Positions 1 through 7,334 of a DNA stretch of 64,000 nucleotides are shown here, one piece after another. How positions within the stretch are numbered: position 1 is the stretch's first letter; each line of letters starts with the position of its first letter. The notes beneath the pieces are model-generated. The model did not search any database, was not told the DNA's origin, and saw only the letters and a list, made by a program, of their open reading frames with translations. The DNA comes from Dyella choica (GTDB taxonomy: Bacteria > Pseudomonadota > Gammaproteobacteria > Xanthomonadales > Rhodanobacteraceae): the NCBI RefSeq assembly GCF_003977665.1, contig NZ_RYYV01000004.1, positions 248,001-312,000 of the forward strand, given 5' to 3'. The position numbers and the translations under genes are program-made.

Positions 1-765
1 GAAGCCCTTGGCCAATTCGATGGATTCGGCCAGCGTCTCATTGTCGCGTCCGTCGTATTCGATCACGCCAAAACGGGCGGTGAGCGGCAAATGCTCGGGC
101 CACACCTCGCGCACCGCAGCCAGGGTTTCAAGCAGGAAGCGGCTACGGTTCTGAAGGCTGCCGCCATAAAGGTCATCACGCTGGTTGGAGTGCACCGAGA
201 AAAAACTCTGCGCCAGATAGCCATGGGCGAAGTGCAATTCCAGCCATTCAAAGCCGGCATCGCGCGCGCGCCGAGCTGCCGCAACGAAGTCCGCGCGCAC
301 GCGAGCGATGTCTTGCAGGGTCATCGCCTGTGGCGGCTTGGACAGATGGGCGCCGAAGGGTACGGCCGAAGGAGCGATGGTCTGCCAGCCACGCGCATCG
401 TCCACGGCGATATGGTCATCGCCCTCCCACGGCACATTCGCGCTGGCCTTGCGGCCGGCATGGGCGATCTGGATGCCGGGCACCGCGCCTGCCGCCTTGA
501 TCGCCTCGACCACCGGTACGAAAGCCCGCGCCTGCTGATCCGTCCACAATCCGGTGCAACCGGGCGTGATGCGGCCTTCAGGCGACACCGCGGTCGCCTC
601 CACGATGACCAGGCCGGCGCCGCCGCGCGCCAGGCCAGCAAGGTGCACACGGTGCCAATCGTTGATCAGGCCGTCTTGCGCCGTGTACTGGCACATTGGC
701 GGAACGGCGATGCGATTGCGCAGGGTGACATCCTTGAGTTTGAACGGTTCGAACAGGGCGGGCAT
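1..765 (-). CDS. NADH:flavin oxidoreductase / old yellow enzyme, YqjM-like (partial, C-terminus off the left edge)
   Basis: FMN-dependent ene-reductase of the old yellow enzyme family; it reduces activated C=C bonds with NAD(P)H in the cytoplasm. Reading leftwards from the ATG at 765, the frame stays open to base 1, giving 255 residues; family members are about 340-370 residues, so roughly the last quarter is outside the window. Visible family features are the N-terminal RNRIAVPPMCQY segment followed by DGLINDWH, the barrel segment GIQIAHAGRKA, the substrate-binding LHFAHGYL with its pair of histidines, and the YGGSLQNRSRF phosphate-binding stretch. The MCQY/DG pattern fits the YqjM (class III) branch. 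It is transcribed divergently from an ArsR-family regulator, with a palindrome between the two starts, which suggests local control. Family assignment is firm; the substrate is unknown. Confidence 0.93.
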   Translation of the reverse strand, partial: MPALFEPFKLKDVTLRNRIAVPPMCQYTAQDGLINDWHRVHLAGLARGGAGLVIVEATAVSPEGRITPGCTGLWTDQQARAFVPVVEAIKAAGAVPGIQIAHAGRKASANVPWEGDDHIAVDDARGWQTIAPSAVPFGAHLSKPPQAMTLQDIARVRADFVAAARRARDAGFEWLELHFAHGYLAQSFFSVHSNQRDDLYGGSLQNRSRFLLETLAAVREVWPEHLPLTARFGVIEYDGRDNETLAESIELAKGF

Positions 766-793
766 GGGGAGGGCTCCGGGTTGATGTACTATT

Positions 794-811
794 GTTCGAT
801 AATAATCGAAC
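794..811. promoter_or_regulatory. Perfect 7-bp inverted repeat, candidate ArsR operator
   Basis: The arms GTTCGAT and ATCGAAC are exact reverse complements separated by AATA. The site lies in the 82-base gap between the divergent oxidoreductase and ArsR-family gene, where an autoregulated operator is expected. Binding is inferred. Confidence 0.65.
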
Positions 812-847
812 TTTCAAAGAAAGGTCAAAGGCCTTACCATTCCACCG

Positions 848-1189
848 ATGCGTCCGTACAAACACCCCGCCGCCGACCAACTGACCCTCGAGCGGATTTT
901 TCACGCCCTCAGCGATCCGATCCGGCTGGAAATCGTCCTGCATCTGGCACGCGTGGAGACCGCCACCTGCGGAGAGCTGGACGGCGATCGCCCCAAGTCA
1001 AGCATGTCCCACCACTTCCGCATCTTGCGCGATGCGGGGCTGGTACATACGCGCGCAGAAGGCACCACCCATCAGAACAGCTTGCGCCTCACGGATCTCG
1101 ATGCGCGTTTTCCGGGGCTGATGCATGCGATCCTTGCGCAGGCCATGAGCGGTGGCGCGGCTTCCGCCAAACCTAGGCGCAAACGCTGA
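848..1189 (+). CDS. ArsR-family winged-helix transcriptional regulator
   Basis: Small 113-residue DNA-binding repressor. The winged-helix core begins at about residue 14 (LERIFHALSDPIRLEIVLHL), and the recognition helix region around residues 50-65 reads SSMSHHFRILRDAGLV, typical of ArsR/SmtB proteins. The metal-binding ELCVCDL motif of true arsenic/zinc sensors is replaced by ETATCGELDGDR, with one cysteine, so it probably senses an organic or redox signal rather than metals. The tail is basic (KPRRKR). It faces the ene-reductase gene across a palindrome, the usual arrangement for a repressor of a detoxifying flavoenzyme. The upstream bases are AT-rich. Family call is secure; the ligand is unknown. 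Confidence 0.9.
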   Translation: MRPYKHPAADQLTLERIFHALSDPIRLEIVLHLARVETATCGELDGDRPKSSMSHHFRILRDAGLVHTRAEGTTHQNSLRLTDLDARFPGLMHAILAQAMSGGAASAKPRRKR

Positions 1190-1201
1190 GCAAACCGGGG
1201 C

Positions 1202-2332
1202 CTACCTGCCCAGCTTCAAGGACAGCGGCACGTCGATCCCTTCCACTACGCTGGGCGCGATTCCACGTGGCGCCGGCCCCTGCAGGCGGACCTGCAAGGC
1301 CAGATCGGTGCGCGAGTCCGCATGCTCCAGTGCCTCCGCGTAATCGATCGTACCGGCAGCATAAAGCGCGTACAGAGCCTGATCGAAAGTTTGCATGCCG
1401 ACCTCGCTGTTCTGCCTCATGGCATCGCGGATGGTCGCAATCTCGCCCTTTTCGATCAGCTCGGAAATGTAGGCGGTGGTCAACAGCAGTTCCACCGCCG
1501 GCACGCGGGTGCCATCAACAGCATGCAGCAGACGTTGCGAGACGACTGCCTTGAGATTGAGGGACAGATCGATCAGCAACTGATGCCGTGCGGTATCGGG
1601 AAAGAAATTGAGAATGCGGTCGAGCGTCTGGTTGGCATTGTTGGCATGCAGCGTCGAAAGGCATAAATGGCCGGTCTCGGCATAGGAGATGGCCTGCTGC
1701 ATGGTTTCCCGGTCGCGGATTTCGCCGATCATGATGACATGGGGCGCCTCGCGCATGGCATTGCGCAGCGCATCGGGATAGCTCAGGGTGTCGATGCCGA
1801 CCTCGCGCTGGTCGACGATCGATAGCCGATGCTGATGCAAGTATTCAATCGGGTCTTCGACAGTGAGGATATGCCCGCTACGATTACGGTTGCGATAGTC
1901 GATCATCGAAGCCAACGTCGTCGATTTTCCCGAGCCGGTGGCTCCCACCACCAGCACCAGTCCACGCGGCAACATCACCAGGTCGCGCAGTTTCGACGGC
2001 AGGCGCAAGCTATCGATGTCCGGAATGTCCGTGGTGATGTAGCGAATCGCAATCGCGACTTCGCCACGCTGCCGATAGATGTTGACCCTAAACCGGCCGA
2101 TGCCTGCCGGCGCGATACCGAGGTTCATCTCGAGGGTGGACTCGAAATCCTTCTGCTGGCGGTCGCTCATTAGCGAATACGCAATCGCATGGGTATCCAC
2201 CGGCGAGAGCACCTTGTCGCCGATATAGCGCGACATGCCCGCAACAACCAGCGCAGGTGGCGCGCCATGGCTCAGGTAAAGGTCGGACGCATGCTCGGTC
2301 GCCATGCGGGCCAGCAGATCGGAAATGTCCAT
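1202..2332 (-). CDS. pilU: Type IV pilus retraction ATPase PilU
   Basis: Hexameric secretion-type ATPase that assists PilT in type IV pilus retraction at the inner-membrane base of the pilus. The 376-residue product has the N-terminal PAS-like domain with a SDLYLSHG segment near residue 16, Walker A GATGSGKST at about residues 130-138, the Asp box ILTVEDPIEYLH, Walker B HVIMIGEIRD, and the His box GHLCLSTLHANNANQ. Length and the C-terminal MQTFDQALYALY region match PilU better than PilT (about 345 residues). No pilT is adjacent in this window. It is followed convergently, at close range, by the ArsR-family gene. Confidence in the PilT/PilU family is very high and in PilU itself high. Confidence 0.92.
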   Translation of the reverse strand: MDISDLLARMATEHASDLYLSHGAPPALVVAGMSRYIGDKVLSPVDTHAIAYSLMSDRQQKDFESTLEMNLGIAPAGIGRFRVNIYRQRGEVAIAIRYITTDIPDIDSLRLPSKLRDLVMLPRGLVLVVGATGSGKSTTLASMIDYRNRNRSGHILTVEDPIEYLHQHRLSIVDQREVGIDTLSYPDALRNAMREAPHVIMIGEIRDRETMQQAISYAETGHLCLSTLHANNANQTLDRILNFFPDTARHQLLIDLSLNLKAVVSQRLLHAVDGTRVPAVELLLTTAYISELIEKGEIATIRDAMRQNSEVGMQTFDQALYALYAAGTIDYAEALEHADSRTDLALQVRLQGPAPRGIAPSVVEGIDVPLSLKLGR

Positions 2333-2660
2333 GCCCTCACCTCTTTGCGAAGGAAAACATCGAACCGGCGCTTGGGGCGGACTTTAGAACTTCGTCCGGC
2401 TGCCGGCAACTGATACGTTTTCAGCGCCTTTTTGCCGCCCTCGTTCAGCATCGACGGGATTTGCGAAGCGTTCCCATTCACCTACAGACGAACCCTGAGT
2501 TGAAGCTGCACAACATCGCTTGCACCACAACTGGCGTGCAAGAGCCGTGAAAAGCAATGCCGTTGTACACGCCGTTACACACGTCGCACCCGCGTCACAA
2601 AACCGGCATACGGAACGCTTATCGTTGATCGAACAACTCGGACGCAGGCGCGAGGCTCCC
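2333..2660. other. Gene-free stretch between pilU and the phospholipase gene
   Basis: About 330 bases that should contain the divergent promoters for pilU and the phospholipase C gene. A frame is open upstream of the phospholipase ATG from 2520, but that peptide has no exported-protein character, so I treat it as untranslated. I recognise no operator or RNA. Confidence 0.4.
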
Positions 2661-4757
2661 ATGGTCGAGATGAATCGCCGTAAGTTTCTTGCGTTGTCGA
2701 TCAAGGCTGCTGCCCTTGGCGTTACCGGATACACACTGGGCGGCACCATCAAGCCGGCGCGGGCCGCCTCCACCGCCAGTACGGGCAGCATCACCGACAT
2801 CCGGCACGTGGTGATTCTCATGCAGGAGAATCGCAGCTTCGACCATTATTTCGGCACCCTGCAGGGTGTGCGCGGCTTTGGCGACAGGGCCGGCATCACG
2901 CTTTCCGGCGGCTATTCAGTATTCAATCAACCAAACCTGCTGTCGCGCCAATACCCCTGGGCCTTCAACACTACTTCGCCCCTATTCGGGCAAAGCAGCG
3001 AAGTGGTCACTCAATGCGATGGCAGCCTCGATCATTCGTGGTCGACCCAGCATGGGGCCTGGAACAACGGCAAGATGGATTCGTGGGTAGCCGCCAAGGG
3101 CACGGTACGCACGCTCGGTTATCTTACGCGTCAGGACATTCCGTTCCACTACGCCCTCGCCGACGCGTACACCGTCTGCGATCATTATTTCTGTTCCATC
3201 CTCAGCGCCACCGGCCCCAATCGCACTTACCTGTGGAGCGGCATGATCGATCCGTCCGGGAAGAACGGCGGCCCTGCGTACAACGGCGGTTCCGAATCCG
3301 GCCTCAGCTGGGAGACCTATGCCGAGGAACTTGAGGCTGCCGGCGTGAGCTGGAAGCTGTACCAGAACTCCGCCGACAATTTCGGCGACAACGGCCTGGC
3401 CTATTTCAACCAGTTCGCCAACGCGCCCACGTCCAGCCCGCTGTATCAGCAAGGCATGGCGTCAGTGCCGAACACTACCGGTTCCACGCCCGATGACATC
3501 GCCCTGGCCATCCGCAACGACGTGCTCAACGGCACTCTGCCGCAGGTGAGCTGGATCGTGGCCAGCCAGGACTACTCCGAGCACCCCGACGCACCGCCGG
3601 ACAATGGTGCGCATTTCCTCAGCCTGGTGCTGCAAGCGCTGGCGGCCGACGAGGATACGTTCAACTCCACCGTGCTCATCCTCAATTACGACGAGAACGA
3701 CGGCTTCTTCGATCACGTGCCGCCACCGGTTCCGCCTGGCGGTACGGCCGGCGAGTTCATCAGCGTGAATGGCCAGACGCAACCGATCGGCATGGGCTTT
3801 CGCGTGCCGATGATCATCTGTTCGCCGTGGACACGCGGAGGTGTCGTCGATTCACAGATCTACGACCACACCTCGGTGATCCGCTTCCTGGAAACCTGGA
3901 CGAGCGCACTGGGCACGCCGGCGATCTGCCCGTCGATCAGCGCGTGGCGGCGCCAGGTCAGCGGCGACCTCGCCGGCGCCTTCGATTTCAACAATCCAAT
4001 CTTGGGCCTGCCGAGCAATTTGCCCGCCACCAATACGGTCATCAATCGCACCGGCACGTGTGATCCGCTGCCGAATCCCGGCAACGGCAATGCGCCCAAC
4101 AGTCTTCCAGCACAGGAGCCAGGCACGCGTACCGCGCGCGCCCTGCCCTACCAGCCGGATGCCAATATTTCTTCGGTCCAGTACGGGGCGAACGGCCAGA
4201 TCCTGGTCTGGATACAGATGCTCAATGTCGGCCCCGTCGCCACCCGCGCGGTGCCACTGGCGATTTACGCCAACGCCCACCGCAGCGGAGGTCCGTGGCA
4301 ATACACGGTCGATGCGTATGGCAACGGCAGCAACGGTGCGGTCAGCGATTACTTCAATGTTGGCAGCGGCTACGGCAGTGGCAGCTATGACCTGACCGTG
4401 GTCGGTCCCAACCGCTTTCTGCGCCGCTTTGCCGGTGATCTCAACAACGCGGGCCGGAACTGCAGCGTCACCTCGTCCTATGCCATCGATCCTGTCTCCG
4501 GCCAGCTGGCGATCTACTTCGCACTGAGCAATGCCGGCAGTGAATCGGCCACCTTCACCCTCAGCGCCAACAACTACACCAGCGAAGGTCCCTGGACCTA
4601 CGACGTCGCTGCCGGCGCCACGGTCGATACCTACTTCGCCGCCGTGGCAAAAACCGATGGCTGGTACGATTTCACCCTCACCCTCGGTAACGATTCCAGT
4701 TGGATACGTCGTTACACCGGGCACCTTGAGACGGGGAATGCATCGGTAACCGGGTAG
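2661..4757 (+). CDS. Tat-exported phospholipase C / acid phosphatase-type phosphoesterase
   Basis: Secreted phosphoesterase of the bacterial phosphocholine-specific phospholipase C family (PlcN/PlcH type), which hydrolyses phosphodiester head groups of phospholipids. The start at 2661 (or the in-frame ATG at 2670) gives 698 residues beginning with a twin-arginine signal, NRRKFLALS, then a hydrophobic run ending in ARAA. The catalytic domain shows the family signatures VILMQENRSFDHYFGTLQG, DHSWSTQHGAWN, DHYFCSILSATGPNRTYLW, ILNYDENDGFFDHVPPP and GFRVPMIICSPWTRGG. Two tandem C-terminal beta domains of the phospholipase C C-terminal type follow, from about residues 490-590 and 595-690. It stands alone between pilU and two secreted unknown proteins. 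Phosphate-regulated expression is common in the family, but I did not identify a Pho box. Confidence 0.92.
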   Translation: MVEMNRRKFLALSIKAAALGVTGYTLGGTIKPARAASTASTGSITDIRHVVILMQENRSFDHYFGTLQGVRGFGDRAGITLSGGYSVFNQPNLLSRQYPWAFNTTSPLFGQSSEVVTQCDGSLDHSWSTQHGAWNNGKMDSWVAAKGTVRTLGYLTRQDIPFHYALADAYTVCDHYFCSILSATGPNRTYLWSGMIDPSGKNGGPAYNGGSESGLSWETYAEELEAAGVSWKLYQNSADNFGDNGLAYFNQFANAPTSSPLYQQGMASVPNTTGSTPDDIALAIRNDVLNGTLPQVSWIVASQDYSEHPDAPPDNGAHFLSLVLQALAADEDTFNSTVLILNYDENDGFFDHVPPPVPPGGTAGEFISVNGQTQPIGMGFRVPMIICSPWTRGGVVDSQIYDHTSVIRFLETWTSALGTPAICPSISAWRRQVSGDLAGAFDFNNPILGLPSNLPATNTVINRTGTCDPLPNPGNGNAPNSLPAQEPGTRTARALPYQPDANISSVQYGANGQILVWIQMLNVGPVATRAVPLAIYANAHRSGGPWQYTVDAYGNGSNGAVSDYFNVGSGYGSGSYDLTVVGPNRFLRRFAGDLNNAGRNCSVTSSYAIDPVSGQLAIYFALSNAGSESATFTLSANNYTSEGPWTYDVAAGATVDTYFAAVAKTDGWYDFTLTLGNDSSWIRRYTGHLETGNASVTG

Positions 4758-4907
4758 GCCATCGCCCGACAAAGCGCCCGCCGCTTCGCGGCTTTGCCAT
4801 AATCGTCGGCCAAATTGGCGCGACTGGGGAAACGGCTGCACCTGCCCTGTGTCGACTGATCCTGTCGAACAACGATAACCGGCTTAATGGATGCCTCGGG
4901 GCTTGGG

Positions 4908-6221
4908 ATGAGAACAAGGCTCGCTTTGTGGTTTTGCTTGGGTTTGCCCTGGGCATGCATGGCAAGCTCTCCGCAGGAACCGATGGAAGCTGGCGCGCAG
5001 ACGGCGCAGCTTTGCAAGCCGTCCGAAATCGACGCCGTGGCCGAATTCCTCAACTTGCTCACGCTCGAATGGAAGTCCGACGATGGAGAACCCAGGGATT
5101 CCATCCTGGTAGCCGCTGCCTGCAAAGCCAATCCTGCGGCGCGAGGTCAGACGATCGTTGCGGTCGCCTACGATGCCGGCAAGCAAGATAGCAAGGCGCT
5201 GGGCATCATCCTCCTGGACAATGGGCATCAACGGGTATTGGCCGACTACCAAGGCGAGATCGGCGAAGATCCGATGATGTCGGTCCGAACGGGAAGCCTT
5301 TGGATCGACACGGCCAACTACGCCTTGACGGAAGGCGTGCGGGCCTTTGCCGTGGACCAGCTCGGCGGTTACTCACCCAATTGCGGAGACGGTGGCGTGG
5401 GTCCATCGCGTAATTTGTATGTACGCGAAGGGAGGCGGATACGGCCTGTATTGAACGCGATGTACATGTCGTATTGGGAGTTCATCCGGCGAGGCCAGGA
5501 TCGCTGCAATAGTGACGCCGATCCCGATGCGCCGACCGTCATCGGCGACACCACTTTGTCTTTGGCGATGGCGCCGACCTCATCGCACGGGTATCGCGAC
5601 CTGCTGGTCACTGCAACCTTCTCGCGGGACGATAAGCGGGCCGAGAATGATGAAAGAAATCCGAAGGAATTGTCGCCTCTGCACTATGTCCTGCATTACG
5701 ACGGCAAGCAATACAACACGGATATAGTGCAGCTTGCGCTATCCTGCGGGGCTTGCTGGCTTCCCCCTGCCATTGTCGTAAAGGCTACTCCTGCGACAGC
5801 GGCATCCACCAAGGCCGCTGCCATTCCCTTTTTGCCCTCCATGCAGGTACAGATGGTGGTGCGCAAACCGGATGCGATCCTGGTACAACATTTTGGCGAC
5901 GAGGCGCATCTCAACTGGCTACCGCGCGACGCGCTGGCTCAGCCGTCCGACTTCAAGCCGCTGACTGCCTGGCATGGCCAGGCATCGCTTCAGGTAAAGG
6001 CAGAGTACCTCGGCGATATCGGCGGGACCTATCGATTCCTGCCGGATGGCGGTTTCACCCTGGACCTCGAGGAAGCGCAGAGAACGACGGTTAGAATCAC
6101 GGGCCATCTCTACACGTACGGACCGGTCCTCAAGGCGCATTGGCCCGCCGGTGATGAGTATTTATGGTTGCAAGCAGACGGCAAGTTGTGCGCACTGAAT
6201 CGCGCAGGAAAATGCAAATGA
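4908..6221 (+). CDS. Secreted protein of unknown family, paralogue 1 of a tandem pair
   Basis: I do not recognise a named domain. From the preferred ATG at 4908 (GGGG about 6 bases upstream; an in-frame ATG also lies at 4887) the product is 437 residues, with a hydrophobic signal peptide (LALWFCLGLPWACMA) and likely cleavage before SSPQEP. The region around residues 130-190 (GSLWIDTANYALTEGVRAF ... NLYVREGRRIRPVLNAMYMSYWE) matches the next gene closely in order and spacing (GDLVIDTAPYILASNTRAF ... LYIHEPAKLRPILSIDTEYWR), so the two are duplicated. There is a C-terminal extension of about 150 residues not shared with the second gene. The stop codon overlaps the next start in ATGA, implying translational coupling. 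A periplasmic or surface location is inferred. Confidence 0.8.
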   Translation: MRTRLALWFCLGLPWACMASSPQEPMEAGAQTAQLCKPSEIDAVAEFLNLLTLEWKSDDGEPRDSILVAAACKANPAARGQTIVAVAYDAGKQDSKALGIILLDNGHQRVLADYQGEIGEDPMMSVRTGSLWIDTANYALTEGVRAFAVDQLGGYSPNCGDGGVGPSRNLYVREGRRIRPVLNAMYMSYWEFIRRGQDRCNSDADPDAPTVIGDTTLSLAMAPTSSHGYRDLLVTATFSRDDKRAENDERNPKELSPLHYVLHYDGKQYNTDIVQLALSCGACWLPPAIVVKATPATAASTKAAAIPFLPSMQVQMVVRKPDAILVQHFGDEAHLNWLPRDALAQPSDFKPLTAWHGQASLQVKAEYLGDIGGTYRFLPDGGFTLDLEEAQRTTVRITGHLYTYGPVLKAHWPAGDEYLWLQADGKLCALNRAGKCK

Positions 6222-7024
6222 AAATCCGCTTAGCCAGAGCCTCGATCTTGCTTGCACTGTCCTTGCTGGCATGGAACTGCCACGCTGCCGAGGATCAGAA
6301 CTGCAGTGCAGACGTCTCCAGCAAACTCAACACCTACTTCAAGCGAAAGCCCGAGGACCTGGCCCTGTGTCACGCCAAAGCGTTTCCGGGAGATCCGCAG
6401 CTCACCATTGCGGTCTCAGCCCATGTCGACGCGGGAAGCGACTCCGACAAGTTCAAGAGCTATACCGGGCATGTTGCCGTGCTCGATCGATCCACCGTCA
6501 TAGCCTCGTACGAGGATGAGTATGAAGAAGATGACGGCTTTGGACTCGGCGACCTTGTCATCGACACGGCTCCCTACATCCTCGCATCAAACACCAGGGC
6601 CTTTGGCGTAAGGCTTTTCAATAGCCCGCCTCCACATTGCAATGATGCCTCTCAAAACAACTCGCTGACCCTTTACATCCATGAACCAGCGAAATTGCGC
6701 CCCATCCTCAGCATCGACACCGAATACTGGCGAAATATAGAGGGCGTATGCAGTTCAGCGCGAACAGTCATAAACAAATACGCCAAGCTGTACCTGAGTA
6801 TCAGCAAGAGCAGCACGAATAAGTTCAACGACATCATCGTTACGGCCGTGTCGCACTACGAAATCGCCGGCGAAGACGGAAAAACCACCATCGTCAACGT
6901 AAAGCCTTACGTGGAAATCCTGAAATTCAACGGCAAGGACTACGGCTCTCTCTCAAGCGGATTCGAGGCCTGGTTCAACGCCGACCAATTGCACGATCAC
7001 GCAATGTCTTCCGACGCGCACTGA
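6218..7024 (+). CDS. Secreted protein of unknown family, paralogue 2 of a tandem pair
   Basis: The 268-residue product has a clear signal peptide (MKIRLARASILLALSLLAW ... HA) cleaved before AEDQNC. I chose the ATG at 6218 because AGGAA sits 7 bases upstream and it overlaps the previous stop as ATGA; an in-frame ATG at 6212 is the alternative. The core (DLVIDTAPYILASNTRAFGV, LTLYIHEPAKLRPILSIDT) is homologous to the upstream gene. Paired cysteines around HCNDAS and GVCSSAR are conserved in the upstream copy (PNCGDG, DRCNSD) and may form a disulfide. An acidic insert EDEYEEDDGFG is distinctive. Function is unknown. Confidence 0.8.
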   Translation: MKIRLARASILLALSLLAWNCHAAEDQNCSADVSSKLNTYFKRKPEDLALCHAKAFPGDPQLTIAVSAHVDAGSDSDKFKSYTGHVAVLDRSTVIASYEDEYEEDDGFGLGDLVIDTAPYILASNTRAFGVRLFNSPPPHCNDASQNNSLTLYIHEPAKLRPILSIDTEYWRNIEGVCSSARTVINKYAKLYLSISKSSTNKFNDIIVTAVSHYEIAGEDGKTTIVNVKPYVEILKFNGKDYGSLSSGFEAWFNADQLHDHAMSSDAH

Positions 7025-7052
7025 AAAGTCAGGCCGATGTAGAAATGTTGGA

Positions 7053-7104
7053 GCCGCACGCTTTGGGGCGGCACGCTTTTGGGCGGCACGCTTTTGGGCG
7101 GCAC
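7053..7104. repeat. 15-bp tandem repeat, about three and a half units
   Basis: The unit GCGGCACGCTTTTGG occurs twice exactly, preceded by a one-base-shorter diverged copy and followed by a partial copy, between two convergent genes. Confidence 0.8.
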
Positions 7105-7132
7105 TGTATGCGCGCCCGGCTGCACTCCATCG

Positions 7133-7203
7133 CGTAGGCTGGGATGGCAATCCCGGCATTCCACGCGACATCCTGATGCTGGGATTGTCATCCCAGCCTA
7201 CGT
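7133..7203. repeat. Dispersed REP-like double dyad, copy 1
   Basis: It starts CGTAGGCTGGGATGGCAATC and ends with TGTCATCCCAGCCTACG, so its outer ends are reverse complements, with a variable CATTCCACGCGA-type centre. The same architecture recurs at about 25.1, 31.9, 37.6, 40.2, 46.4 and 54.9 kb, always between genes. Confidence 0.8.
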
Positions 7204-7207
7204 GCTG

Positions 7208-7275
7208 TTTGAGCTTACCGCGAGATTGCTTCACCCCACCCCAGCCCTCCCCTACTAAACGTAGGGGAGAGAGCA
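7208..7275 (+). repeat. Dispersed intergenic sequence B, copy 1
   Basis: It contains ACCGCGAGATTGCTTCACCC followed by CCCAGCCCTCCCCTACTA. A closely similar stretch is present at 22679-22735, again just downstream of a plus-strand gene. No coding capacity is seen. Confidence 0.6.
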
Positions 7276-7334
7276 GTTTGTGGCAACGATGAAGCAATAC
7301 GCTCAAGTGTGCCATTCGATGCAAAATCGCGGCA

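Larger units (their letters stand above)
7025..7334. other. Gene-free stretch made of three repeat types
   Basis: This stretch between convergent genes contains no credible coding sequence. It holds a 15-bp tandem repeat (7053-7104), a dispersed dyad repeat (7133-7203) and a second dispersed sequence (7208-7275). Confidence 0.6.

Noticed and set aside
3852-4841. A 329-codon minus-strand frame within the phospholipase C gene.
   Set aside because: The plus strand encodes clear catalytic and C-terminal domains; the antisense frame has no recognisable motif.
7133-7275. The repeats were considered as a possible CRISPR array.
   Set aside because: There are no regularly spaced identical repeats with unique spacers and no cas genes; these are dispersed single elements.
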